DNA from: Sphingomonas sp. HMP9
Lineage (GTDB): Bacteria; Pseudomonadota; Alphaproteobacteria; Sphingomonadales; Sphingomonadaceae
Length of the DNA: 64,000 nucleotides
Assembly: GCF_013374115.1 (NCBI RefSeq)
Contig: NZ_AP022673.1
Coordinates: forward strand, 1,950,501 to 2,014,500
Direction: 5' to 3'
Shown in pieces: positions 1 to 8,231 of this stretch. Below the pieces are notes generated by a model. That model did not search any database, had not been told where the DNA came from, and saw nothing but the letters and a program-made list of their open reading frames with translations. A program made the translations under genes and the position numbers. Within the stretch, counting starts at the first letter, position 1, and each line of letters opens with the position of its first letter.

Positions 1-1
1 C

Positions 2-1084
2 GTCGTTGCCGCCGCGGCGATCGGGGTCGCCAGCGCGCAGACCGCAGGCCAGACCAGCGGCCGTCCGCTTACCCAGGTCGCGCAGTTCGATCACCAGGCG
101 ACCGGCGTCGCGGTCACCGCCGATGGCCGCCGCTTCGTCAACTTCCCGCGCTGGACCGACGACGCGCCGATCTCCGTCGCCGAAGTGATGAAGGACGGCT
201 CGCTCAAGGCCTATCCGGACGCCAAGTGGAACAGCTGGCGCAACGCGAAGTCGAACGAAATGCCGGTCGGCGACTATTTCGTCTGCGTGCAGTCGATCGT
301 CCCCGACGGCCACGGCAACCTCTGGGTGCTCGATCCCGGTGCGCCCGGCAACGAAAAGATCCTCGAAGGCGCACCCAAGCTGGTTAAGGTCGACCTCGCC
401 ACCAACCGCGTGACCAAGGTCATCAAGGTGCCGCTCGACGTCGCGTTGCAGGGCACCTACCTCAACGACATCCGCTTCTCGCCCGACGGCAAAACCGGCT
501 ACATCACCGATTCCGGGAGCCGCGGCGCGATCATCGTCCTCGACCTCGAAACCGGCAAGGGCCTGCGCGCGCTCGACGGCCATGGCTCGACGCAGATCGA
601 CAAGACCGTGAAGGTGATGACCGACGGCAAGCCGCTGGTTCGTCCCGATGGTCGCCAGCCCGCCTTTGCCGCGGACGGCGTCGCGATCTCCAACGACGGC
701 AAGACGCTCTATTACCAGGCGCTTACCGGCAAGACGCTCTACTCGATCGACACCGCCCTGCTGCGCGAAGGCGTCAGCGAGGCGACGCGTGCGGCCGGCG
801 TGAAGACGGTGGCGCAGACGCACGTCGCCGACGGCCTGTGGATGAGCAAGGCAGGCACGCTCTACCTGACGTCGCCGGTGACCAACGGCATCACCCGGCT
901 GGTCGGCGATCATGTCGAGCCGGTGCTGACCGACGCCCGCCTGCGCTGGCCCGACACCTTCTCGGAAGGCGCGGACGGCCGCATCTACGTCACCGCCAGC
1001 CACATCCAGGACACCAACTGGTTCAAGCCCGGCGCACCCGCATCGCTGAAAACCGAGCTGTTCTCGTTCGCACCGGTAAAGTGA
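2..1084 (+). CDS. Secreted MRJP/yellow-like beta-propeller protein, 5' end missing
   Basis: The reading frame is open from the first bases of the window, so the true start lies upstream; 360 codons are visible. The first visible residues are a hydrophobic Ala/Val run followed by a SAQT-type cleavage site, so this is probably the end of a signal peptide and the protein is exported. The repeated pattern of DGHGNLWVLD, RFSPDGKTGYITD and GVAISNDGKTLYY is that of six-bladed propellers of the major royal jelly protein/yellow family (sometimes labelled L-dopachrome tautomerase-related in bacteria). Only fold and export can be inferred; the substrate is unknown. The next gene on this strand is over 1 kb away, so it appears to end its transcript. 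Confidence 0.75.
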   Translation, partial: VVAAAAIGVASAQTAGQTSGRPLTQVAQFDHQATGVAVTADGRRFVNFPRWTDDAPISVAEVMKDGSLKAYPDAKWNSWRNAKSNEMPVGDYFVCVQSIVPDGHGNLWVLDPGAPGNEKILEGAPKLVKVDLATNRVTKVIKVPLDVALQGTYLNDIRFSPDGKTGYITDSGSRGAIIVLDLETGKGLRALDGHGSTQIDKTVKVMTDGKPLVRPDGRQPAFAADGVAISNDGKTLYYQALTGKTLYSIDTALLREGVSEATRAAGVKTVAQTHVADGLWMSKAGTLYLTSPVTNGITRLVGDHVEPVLTDARLRWPDTFSEGADGRIYVTASHIQDTNWFKPGAPASLKTELFSFAPVK

Positions 1085-1205
1085 GGCGCGAGAAGCCGAT
1101 CTGTGGGGTCATACAGGTCGCACTAGACCGAAACCGTCGAGAAGCGCGCGGACCATGCGGTCCGCGTTAGCTATGCAAAGAGTTCGGCGGGCGTGACCGG
1201 CGAAC

Positions 1206-1391
1206 TGACGTAAGGTCAAGCAAATCGGTGCGTCGGTGCCCTTGCCGGTGGGCTTCAAGAGCGCCGTCTCCAGCTTCGCGCGGAACGTCAACAAGGGGCT
1301 GCACGCGGTCGGTACCGAAAGCCCCAAGCCGGACTTTTTCGGATACCCGTTCAGTCATCCGCTCGCCGAACCTAGAGCGCCGGCCGTGTAG
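1206..1391 (+). other. Orphan open stretch, possible gene remnant
   Basis: Between the TGA at 1206 and the TAG at 1389 one frame reads through about 60 codons. The composition is protein-like (for example SAVSSFARNVNKGLHAV and PDFFGYPFSHPL), but there is no credible start codon or ribosome site. It may be the 3' remnant of a decayed gene. The rest of 1085-1571 shows nothing I can name. This is a weak call based on residue composition only. Confidence 0.2.
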
Positions 1392-1571
1392 ACTATTGCG
1401 ACAATGTGATGACGTTCCGCCCGGCGCACGGTCTTGTGGCGCATCGTCCGCTTGGGTCGGTGATGCGCGCCCGGTTGCAGGTCTATCACGGGCTGTCGAA
1501 GCTTCCGCATCAGGAGAACGGCATCAGAAGCGAAACACCGCCACGGTTCACCAGATACCCGCCTGAGACGA

Positions 1572-1589
1572 GGGTCCCTTCGGGGACCC
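1572..1589. other. 7-bp hairpin with TTCG tetraloop
   Basis: GGGTCCC and GGGACCC flank a TTCG loop, followed by C, G and three T. This is a very stable RNA hairpin. It could end readthrough transcription from the left, but the T tract is too short to be sure. Confidence 0.4.
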
Positions 1590-1610
1590 CGTTTGCGCTC
1601 CAGGCAAATA

Positions 1611-1645
1611 AAAACCCCGCTAGTCCATGGGACTAGCGGGGTTTT
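1611..1645 (-). terminator. Bidirectional intrinsic terminator after tRNA-Val
   Basis: A 16-bp perfect inverted repeat (A4, CCCCGCTAGTCC, loop ATG, then the complement ending in T4) lies just 3' of the minus-strand tRNA. Read on the minus strand the stem ends in a run of T, as in a rho-independent terminator; the plus strand also ends in T4. Confidence 0.85.
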
Positions 1646-1651
1646 CTATGG

Positions 1652-1723
1652 TGGGCGTGGCAAGGATTGAACTTGCGACCCCTGCGATGTCAACACAGTG
1701 CTCTACCACTGAGCTACACGCCC
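1652..1723 (-). tRNA. tRNA-Val (anticodon GAC)
   Basis: The 72-nt minus-strand sequence folds as a complete cloverleaf. The acceptor stem is GGGCGTG/CACGCCC with discriminator A, the D arm is GCTC/GAGC, and the anticodon stem is CTGTG/CGCAG around loop TTGACAT, giving anticodon GAC. The T arm is GCAAG/CTTGC with TTCAATC in the loop. CCA is not encoded. A strong terminator follows at 1611-1645. Confidence 0.95.
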
Positions 1724-1767
1724 GCCGGAGGGCTCCACTAGCCGCGCTCTTCGCGGCGCGCAAGCCC

Positions 1768-2145
1768 TCAATGCATGCCCGTCACATTATCCATCTCGAA
1801 CAGCCGATCGACCTCGGCGACCAGGTCGCGCAGGTGGAACGGCTTGGACAGGACGCGCGCCTGCGGCATCGCCCGCCCGGCCTTCAGCGTGACCGCCGCA
1901 AAGCCGGTGATGAACATCACGCGCAGGTCCGCGCACATCTCGCCGGCCTTCTGCGCAAGCTCGATGCCGTCCATCTCGGGCATGACGATATCGGTCAGCA
2001 ACAGGTCGAACGTCTCGGTTTCAAGGAGTGGAATCGCCGCCGTCCCCCGATCGACCGCGGTCACGGCATAGCCCGAGCGTTCGAGCGCCCGGGTCAGATA
2101 CTCGCGCATGACCTGATCATCCTCGGCCAGCAGAATTCGTAACAT
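1768..2145 (-). CDS. cpdR: CpdR-type single-domain response regulator
   Basis: This 125-residue protein is a lone CheY-like receiver with no output domain. The acidic pair EDD lies at residues 8-10, the phospho-acceptor Asp is in LLLTDIVMPEMDG (about 52), the conserved Thr is in MFITGFAAVTL and the Lys is in LSKPFHLRDL. The phrases MFITGFAAV and LSKPFHLR are diagnostic of CpdR. In Caulobacter the unphosphorylated form delivers ClpXP to cell-cycle substrates such as PdeA and McpA at the pole. It is divergent from the N-formylglutamate amidohydrolase gene, a neighbourhood I recall from other alphaproteobacteria. No paired kinase is adjacent, as expected if it is fed by the CckA-ChpT relay. Confidence 0.9.
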   Translation of the reverse strand: MLRILLAEDDQVMREYLTRALERSGYAVTAVDRGTAAIPLLETETFDLLLTDIVMPEMDGIELAQKAGEMCADLRVMFITGFAAVTLKAGRAMPQARVLSKPFHLRDLVAEVDRLFEMDNVTGMH

Positions 2146-2255
2146 CGATCTAAAGTCCCGTTTTCACACGCACATTCTGCAGCCGCCCTACCCTGAAACT
2201 GGTTAACATATCCAGGTCGATTGCCCACGCCCGGTGCTGGCCCTAGCGTGGTGCG

Positions 2256-3101
2256 ATGCAGTCTTCTTCCTTCGAGCGCCTGGGCGCAATGCCGCCCATA
2301 AGCCCGGTGGTAGTGTCCGTTCCGCACGCAGGCCGGGACTATCCGCTCGCGCTCAAGACGGCGTTGCGCGTGCCGCTTGCAGGCCTGCTTCCGCTCGAGG
2401 ACCGTCTCGTCGATGCGGTGGCGCGCGCCGCGCGAACCGACCAGACGACGATCGTCCAGACGCGCGCGCGCGCGTGGATCGATCTCAACCGGCGCGAGGA
2501 CGAGCGCGATCCCCTGCTCGACGAGGGCGCGCCGTCGATGCCGCTGGCCCAGCAATCCGCCAAGCTGCGCAGTGGGCTGGGTCTCGTCCCACGTCGCGCA
2601 TCGGGTGCAGGCGACCTCTGGGCGCGCCGGTTCACCGATGCCGACGTCACCGCGCGGATCGCCAACGATCACCGGCCTTACCATTCGGCCCTGGCAGCGG
2701 CGTTGCAAGCGGCACACGACCGGTTCGGCGTGGCGGTGTTGCTCGACGTGCATTCGATGCCGCCGCTCGGTCCGGGTGGATCGCGAATCGTCATCGGCGA
2801 TCGGTTCGGTCACTCCGCCGAGCCGCGGTTCGTCGCGCGGATCGAGGCCGAATGTGCAGCGCGCGGGTTCTCGACCGCGATCAACGTGCCCTATGCCGGC
2901 GGCCATATCCTCGAACGCCATGCGCGGCCCGCCGCCAACATCCACGCCATCCAGTTCGAACTGGACCGCACGCTGTATCTCGATCGCAAGCTCCATGCGC
3001 CCGGCGCCGGCTTCGCGCGCGTCGTCGACCTGCTCCGCTCGATCCTGGCGGCACTCAGCGACGAGGCCTTGCCTGGCCCACTGGCCGCGGCCGCCGAATG
3101 A
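2256..3101 (+). CDS. N-formylglutamate amidohydrolase
   Basis: The 281-residue protein has the family's early VSVPHAGRDYP motif (near residue 19) and the metal-site motif LLDVHSMPP (near residue 165). These Asp and His residues are the expected zinc ligands. The enzyme hydrolyses N-formyl-L-glutamate to formate and glutamate, the last step of one histidine-degradation branch. No hut genes are adjacent, so a general amidohydrolase role is also possible. The length is normal for the family. It is transcribed divergently from cpdR with about 110 bp between them. Confidence 0.85.
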   Translation: MQSSSFERLGAMPPISPVVVSVPHAGRDYPLALKTALRVPLAGLLPLEDRLVDAVARAARTDQTTIVQTRARAWIDLNRREDERDPLLDEGAPSMPLAQQSAKLRSGLGLVPRRASGAGDLWARRFTDADVTARIANDHRPYHSALAAALQAAHDRFGVAVLLDVHSMPPLGPGGSRIVIGDRFGHSAEPRFVARIEAECAARGFSTAINVPYAGGHILERHARPAANIHAIQFELDRTLYLDRKLHAPGAGFARVVDLLRSILAALSDEALPGPLAAAAE

Positions 3102-3111
3102 CCGGACGCGC

Positions 3112-6100
3112 CTAGCCGATCAGCGCGTCCAGCAGTTCCTCGATCCGCCCTGCCCGCGCGATCGGGTCGGCGATGCTCTCGGCCGCGATCCACCGCCCGT
3201 TCTTCTGGACCAGATCGTCGAGCGGTTTCGCCGCAGTCCGGTCGTGCGGTGTGAACGCGATCGCGGCGGGACCAGCGTCGATGCGCCGGATGCCCGCCTC
3301 GCGCGCCATCATGCGAATCCGTGCGACCTGCAACAGCCGAAACGCCGCATCGGGCGCCTTGCCGAACCGATCGTCGAGCTCCGCCTCGAACAAATCGAGC
3401 GCCGAGACGTCTTCCAGCCGCGCCAGCCGGCCGTAGAGCGACATCCGCACCTCGATCTCCGGGATCCAAGCCCCGGGAAGGCTGCCGCCCAGTTCGAGAT
3501 GAAGTTCGGGGATCCAGTCGTCGATCGGCTTACCGCCCTCACGATCGATCCGCGCCAGCCGCAACGCACGACCGAACAGATGCTGGTACAGGTCGATCCC
3601 GATCAGCTTCATGTGACCGGCCTGCGCTTCGCCGACCAGATCGCCCGCGCCACGCAGGTCGAGGTCGCGCGCGCTGATCGCAAAACCGGCGCCCAACCGG
3701 TCGAACGCCTGGAGCTTCCGCAGCCGCTTGAGCGTTGCCTCCGCAATCGTCGCCTCGCCGTCGGTGAGCAGCATCACCTGCCCCCGCCGCCCGCTGCGAC
3801 CCACGCGACCGCGAAGCTGGTGCAGTTGCGACAGCCCGAACCGGTCCGCGTGATGCACGATCATCGTGTTCGCGCGCGGCACGTCCAGCCCGGCCTCGAT
3901 GATGTTCGTCGCGAGCAGCACGTCGCCATCGCCTGCCGCGAAAGCGACCATCGCCTCGTCGATCTCGCCCGCCGGCAGCTTGCCGTGCGCCTGCACCAAG
4001 CCGAGTTCGGGGACGAGCTTGGCGAGTTTGGCGGCAAGCGGTGCCATGTCGTCGATCCGCGGCACGACGACGAAGCTCTGTCCGCCCCGCGCACGCTCCC
4101 GACGCAGCGCCGCACGCACCGTCGCATCGTCGAACCGCGCCACCGACGTGCGGATCGGCTGGCGGCGGGCCGGCGGGGTGGCGATAACCGAAAGCCCCTG
4201 CAGCCCGATCATAGCGGACTGCAGCGTGCGCGGGATCGGGGTCGCGCTCAGGGTCAGGACGTGCCCTGCCCCCAGCGCCTGCATCTTCGCCTTGTCCGCC
4301 GCACCGAACCGCTGTTCTTCGTCGATCACGACGAGCGCGAGATCCTTGTACGCGACACCCTTGCCGGCAACCGCCCCTGTGCCGATCACGACGCCGATCG
4401 ATCCGTCCGCAAGCCCTGCCCGAACCCGCGCCTTTTCCGCAGTATTCGACAGCCGCGACAGGCCGGCGACGGTCACGCCGGTACCCTCGAACCGTTTGAG
4501 GAACGTCTCGACATGCTGGCGGACCAGCACCGTCGTCGGTGCGGCGATCGCCACCTGTCGTCCGGCCAGCGCGACGGCAGCAGCGGCACGCAACGCGACC
4601 TCGGTCTTACCGTAGCCGACATCGCCGATGATCAGCCTGTCCATCGGCTTGCCGCTCGCAAGATCCGCCAGCGTCGTCGCGATCGCCTTTGCCTGATCCG
4701 GCGTCTCGGTGAACGCGAAGCCGGCCGCGAACGCCTCGTAGCGCGCGCGGTCGGGCTCGATCGGATCGGTCGTCCGCGCATCACGTTCCGCGGCTATCGC
4801 GGCCAGGTCCCGCGCGCTTTGGGCGATCGCGGCATCGACCGCGCCACGCCGCTTCTGCCACGACGCCCCGTCGAGCGAATCAAGCGTCACCGCGTCGATC
4901 TCCGCGCCATACCGCCAAATCCGATCGGCCTCGCGCACCGGAACCAGACGACGGCCTTCCTTGGCATATTCCAGGATGATCGCATCGCCGTCGGCACCGG
5001 GCAAATTTTCGAGCCCGCGGACGAGGCCGATCCCGAACTCCTCGTGCACGATCACATCGCCGCACCGCAACTCGCTGGTCAGCCCTGGCAACCTGCGGAC
5101 GCTGCCACTGGCGACCTCGTCTCCGCGCGCGCGTCCGCCGAGCAGGTCCGCACCGGCGACGACGGCAATACCGCGCGCGACGAACCCGCGGTCGACCGGT
5201 GCGACCAGCAGCATCGCCGTGCCGGGCGCGGCGGAGCCGACGTCCGTCCAACGATCGACCTGCGTCAAGGCGCGCTTCGTCGTGCGCTCAAGCCTGGGCT
5301 GGAGAAACCGCAGGTCGCGCGGCGACCCCACGACCAGCAGGCGACCATCGGCAAGCGCATCCTTTGCGAACCGGGCGAACGCACGCGCCGGGTCGCGTCG
5401 TTCGACGAACCGCGGCGGCACGTCGTCACCGACCTCCAACGTGACGGTGTCTCGATCCGCAATCTCGGTAACCCAGGGCTTGTCGAGGACCAGATCGGCA
5501 GCCGCGCGGCGTCGGGGCAGGCCATCCGCGGCGATCGCGAGGAACCGGGCACGCCGCTTTTCCGCGTCCCGATCGAACGCGATGGCAGCGTCAGGGAGAT
5601 GCGCCAGGATCGAAACGCCCTTCTCGACGACGGGTTCGGTCGCGCGGCCGATCTCGACAACGTCGATATCGCCCAAACCGAGCTGCGAAACCGGGTCGTA
5701 ATCCCGCAGCCCGGTGATGTGGCCGTCGGCGAACTCGATCCGGACCGGGGTTTCGCGATCCGCCGGGAACACGTCGATCACGCCGCCGCGCACTGCGATC
5801 TCACCGGGTTCATCGATCCGATCGTCGGTCACATAGCCGACCTCCTCGGCGATCGCGGCGAACGCCTCGATATCGATCGGGTCGCCGACCTCCAGCCGGG
5901 GTGGCGCCACGTCGAACATCGGCGGCGGCGGATATCGTACCGCGGTTGCCTCGGCCGTCGTGACGACCAGGATCGGTGCCGCCCCGCTTTCGGATCCCGC
6001 GCGAAGCCGCCGCAACGCTTCCACGCGACGCCCGACATTGGCCGGCGATGCCGGCGCGTCGTCGCCCGGCAGTGCATCGCTCGACGGCACATGGACGACC

Positions 6101-6294
6101 AGCGCATCGGGCGCCAGCGCCGCCGCGATCGTCGCGATCTCGGTGGCGCGCTGATCGTCCGCAGCGACGTAGACAAGATTTCCGCCCGACAACCGCTCGA
6201 TGATAGCTGCGGCCAACGGCGCCGCCGCACTGGTTGCCGCCACTACCGCTGGCGCGATATCCGTATTCTCGACCTGCTGACTGACCTGAAGCAC
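3112..6294 (-). CDS. mfd: Mfd-family DNA translocase, short divergent form
   Basis: The 1060-residue protein has the Mfd domain order: a UvrB-like N-terminal module (RGGVIDVFP near 200), a CarD-like RNA-polymerase-interaction domain (VIVHEEFGIG near 408), the SF2 helicase core with Walker A GDVGYGKTE near 556 and motif II DEEQRFG near 656, QLRGRVGRSGRRG in motif VI, and a TRCF C-terminal domain after about 930. Mfd moves stalled RNA polymerase off lesions and recruits UvrA. It is about 90 residues shorter than E. coli Mfd, and motif II has DEEQ where Mfd usually has DEEH. It may therefore be a second, diverged Mfd paralogue rather than the main one. The start is a GTG with AAGGA nine bases upstream; the gene stands alone. 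Confidence 0.8.
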   Translation of the reverse strand: MLQVSQQVENTDIAPAVVAATSAAAPLAAAIIERLSGGNLVYVAADDQRATEIATIAAALAPDALVVHVPSSDALPGDDAPASPANVGRRVEALRRLRAGSESGAAPILVVTTAEATAVRYPPPPMFDVAPPRLEVGDPIDIEAFAAIAEEVGYVTDDRIDEPGEIAVRGGVIDVFPADRETPVRIEFADGHITGLRDYDPVSQLGLGDIDVVEIGRATEPVVEKGVSILAHLPDAAIAFDRDAEKRRARFLAIAADGLPRRRAAADLVLDKPWVTEIADRDTVTLEVGDDVPPRFVERRDPARAFARFAKDALADGRLLVVGSPRDLRFLQPRLERTTKRALTQVDRWTDVGSAAPGTAMLLVAPVDRGFVARGIAVVAGADLLGGRARGDEVASGSVRRLPGLTSELRCGDVIVHEEFGIGLVRGLENLPGADGDAIILEYAKEGRRLVPVREADRIWRYGAEIDAVTLDSLDGASWQKRRGAVDAAIAQSARDLAAIAAERDARTTDPIEPDRARYEAFAAGFAFTETPDQAKAIATTLADLASGKPMDRLIIGDVGYGKTEVALRAAAAVALAGRQVAIAAPTTVLVRQHVETFLKRFEGTGVTVAGLSRLSNTAEKARVRAGLADGSIGVVIGTGAVAGKGVAYKDLALVVIDEEQRFGAADKAKMQALGAGHVLTLSATPIPRTLQSAMIGLQGLSVIATPPARRQPIRTSVARFDDATVRAALRRERARGGQSFVVVPRIDDMAPLAAKLAKLVPELGLVQAHGKLPAGEIDEAMVAFAAGDGDVLLATNIIEAGLDVPRANTMIVHHADRFGLSQLHQLRGRVGRSGRRGQVMLLTDGEATIAEATLKRLRKLQAFDRLGAGFAISARDLDLRGAGDLVGEAQAGHMKLIGIDLYQHLFGRALRLARIDREGGKPIDDWIPELHLELGGSLPGAWIPEIEVRMSLYGRLARLEDVSALDLFEAELDDRFGKAPDAAFRLLQVARIRMMAREAGIRRIDAGPAAIAFTPHDRTAAKPLDDLVQKNGRWIAAESIADPIARAGRIEELLDALIG

Positions 6295-6374
6295 TGTTAC
6301 GCATCCTTTTCGAGGATGAACGTGACGCGTGCGGTACGCGTTCCTGCGATGCTATCTTCGATCAGCCAGTTCGC

Positions 6375-7316
6375 TCACCAGACGAACGCGGGGCCGATCA
6401 CACGCCGTCCGACGAGGAACGCATCGGCGACCAGCCGCAGCGGCGTGACGTCCACATCGCTGGAGCGCGATCCGACCAGCGACGCGAACTTGGCATAGAG
6501 CCCGGAATATTCGGCATCCGTCGCTTCCGTGACCTTGCCATCGATGTCGAGGACCGCGCCGCCCATGCCCAGCTTCAGCGTACCGCCGTCGGTCTTGACG
6601 ACGATGTCCCATTGCTGCGGACCTTCGTGGAGGAAGTCGAACGCCGCCGTCACGGGAATATCGCCGCAAGTCACGTCGATGTCCGCAGCCAGCGGCGACA
6701 TGCGGCCGTCCGGCACCTGCAAATCGGCGCGGTGCACGACCCAGTCGCCGGGGAGGATCCGGGTCGCGATCGATAACGCATTGATACCAGGATCGAACAC
6801 GCCGAACCCGCCGGCTTCCAGAATCCAGTCCTGGCCGGGATGCCAGCGCCGGATATCCTCGCGCCAGGCGATCGTCACGCTTTCGACCTCACGGTCGGCG
6901 AGCCATGCGCGCGCCGGCGCGACCCCGGCCGCCTCACGCGAATGCCAGGTTGCGAACAGCGAACGACCTGCCGCGATCGCATGCGCCTCGATCCGCGCCA
7001 CCTCAGACAAGGTCGCGGCCGGCGGCTTCTCCATCATCACGTCCAGACCGGCATCGAGCGCCGCCATCGCGATCGCCGCGCGTCCGACCGGCGGCGTACA
7101 GAGCGACACCGCGTCGAGGTCATGCCCGGCGGCGAGCAATTCGGCGATGTCGTGATAATTGGCGACACCGTCGACCACCGCATTGCGGCTGACTGCCGCG
7201 ACCAGTTCGAAGCGAGGATCGTTCGCGATCGCCGGCAGATGCTGGTCGCGTGCGATCTTGCCAACACCGATGATCGCCAGCCGGATACGCTTTGCAGGCA
7301 CTGCCTCGGTCGCCAT
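6375..7316 (-). CDS. Gfo/Idh/MocA oxidoreductase, probable D-galactose 1-dehydrogenase
   Basis: The 313-residue protein has an N-terminal Rossmann fold with IGVGKIARDQHLPAI (residues 15-29), the EKPPAATL motif near residue 97 typical of the Gfo/Idh/MocA family, and an alpha/beta C-terminal domain. The divergently placed dgoK and dgoA encode the end of the DeLey-Doudoroff galactose route, so oxidation of D-galactose to galactonolactone (the Gal enzyme of Pseudomonas fluorescens) is the best fit; L-arabinose 1-dehydrogenase is the main alternative. GAGG lies six bases before the ATG. A candidate operator (7332-7342) sits 16 bp before the start. Confidence 0.75.
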   Translation of the reverse strand: MATEAVPAKRIRLAIIGVGKIARDQHLPAIANDPRFELVAAVSRNAVVDGVANYHDIAELLAAGHDLDAVSLCTPPVGRAAIAMAALDAGLDVMMEKPPAATLSEVARIEAHAIAAGRSLFATWHSREAAGVAPARAWLADREVESVTIAWREDIRRWHPGQDWILEAGGFGVFDPGINALSIATRILPGDWVVHRADLQVPDGRMSPLAADIDVTCGDIPVTAAFDFLHEGPQQWDIVVKTDGGTLKLGMGGAVLDIDGKVTEATDAEYSGLYAKFASLVGSRSSDVDVTPLRLVADAFLVGRRVIGPAFVW

Positions 7317-7331
7317 TAAAAACCCTCTCGA

Positions 7332-7342
7332 TTATAGTATAA
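7332..7342. promoter_or_regulatory. Candidate FadR/GntR-type operator 1
   Basis: TTATAGTATAA is a near-perfect palindrome around its central base and overlaps a TATAAT hexamer on the minus strand. A closely related palindrome, TTATCGTACAA, lies at 8159-8169 on the other side of the regulator gene. The pair fits binding by the FadR-type protein encoded between them. Confidence 0.5.
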
Positions 7343-7348
7343 CGGTGT

Positions 7349-8074
7349 TTATTCTTCGCCGATGAGCGTCAGGACGTCGCCGATGATCCGGGTCATTGCG
7401 ATTCGTGCCGCTGCGGGATCGCGCGCAACGATCGCGTCCGCCACCGCGGCATGATCGGCGATATTCGCGGAACGCCCCTTGATGCGGTTGGTGAAGCGGA
7501 TCGACGTCCGCAGCGCGGTCGACACGACCGACTGGAACTGCGCGTAGAACGGGTTTTTCGAGGCCCGCAGGATCGCCATGTGGAACGCGATATCGGCTTC
7601 GAGCGGATCGGTCGTCCCGGCCTCACCCGCCTCCATCTGTGCGAGTCCCGTACGGATCGCCACCTCGTCCGCGGCATCCCCGAAACGTGCCGCGAGCGCA
7701 GCCGCCTCGGGCTCGATGGCGATCCGCAGCTGATTGAAATGTCGCAGCAGTTCGACCGAGAACTTGCGCTCCAGCGTCCACCGCAGGACGTCGGTATCGA
7801 ACAGGTTCCAGGCGCTCGCCGGTTGCACCACGGTGCCTTGCCTGGGCCGAGCACTGACCAGGCCCTTGGCAGTCAGCATCTTGACCGCCTCGCGCGTCAC
7901 CGATCGGCTGACCCCATGAGTCTTCGCGATCTCCGCTTCGGTCGGGAACGGTCGATGTTCGTAGCGTCCGGTGACGATCGCCCGCCCGAGCGTGTCGAGC
8001 ATCCCATGCGTGAGATTGCGGCCCGCAATCGCGGTGGTCGGGAGAACGTCGCCGTCTGTCATATCGATCGCCAT
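7349..8074 (-). CDS. GntR-family (FadR subfamily) transcriptional regulator
   Basis: About 241 residues. The N-terminal winged helix contains PFPTEAEIAKTHGVSRSVTREAVKML, recognisable by its GVSRSVTREA recognition helix, and the C-terminal all-helical FCD domain senses a ligand. I start it at ATG 8074; the open frame extends to 8131, but the extra residues have no GntR similarity. It lies between the galactose-dehydrogenase-like gene and dgoK, so it most likely represses both until galactonate or 2-keto-3-deoxygalactonate appears. Two matching palindromes flank it. Confidence 0.85.
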   Translation of the reverse strand: MAIDMTDGDVLPTTAIAGRNLTHGMLDTLGRAIVTGRYEHRPFPTEAEIAKTHGVSRSVTREAVKMLTAKGLVSARPRQGTVVQPASAWNLFDTDVLRWTLERKFSVELLRHFNQLRIAIEPEAAALAARFGDAADEVAIRTGLAQMEAGEAGTTDPLEADIAFHMAILRASKNPFYAQFQSVVSTALRTSIRFTNRIKGRSANIADHAAVADAIVARDPAAARIAMTRIIGDVLTLIGEE

Positions 8075-8158
8075 CAGCCGGGGTTTGGCGCAACGTGGTG
8101 CTGGTGTCACGCATCTTGCTACGCAGCGCAACGATATCCGGTAGTAGCCGCCGGTTGT

Positions 8159-8169
8159 TTATCGTACAA
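8159..8169. promoter_or_regulatory. Candidate FadR/GntR-type operator 2
   Basis: TTATCGTACAA matches the site at 7332-7342 in 9 of 11 positions and overlaps a plus-strand TACAAT hexamer that could be the -10 of dgoK. It lies 62 bp before the dgoK start. Confidence 0.5.
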
Positions 8170-8231
8170 TTGGTAATCGGTCAGCGTGCCTGCACGGACC
8201 ATGATGCGTGCGATGACGTCGAGGTAGAATA

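Noticed and set aside
1085..1651. Integration site in tRNA-Val with a mobile island
   Set aside because: No integrase, no duplicated tRNA 3' end and no change in neighbouring gene type were visible.
2377..6498. 1373-codon open frame on the plus strand
   Set aside because: It is the antisense shadow of the Mfd-like gene and the amidohydrolase; its product is Arg/Pro-rich without motifs, while the other strand has full helicase motifs.
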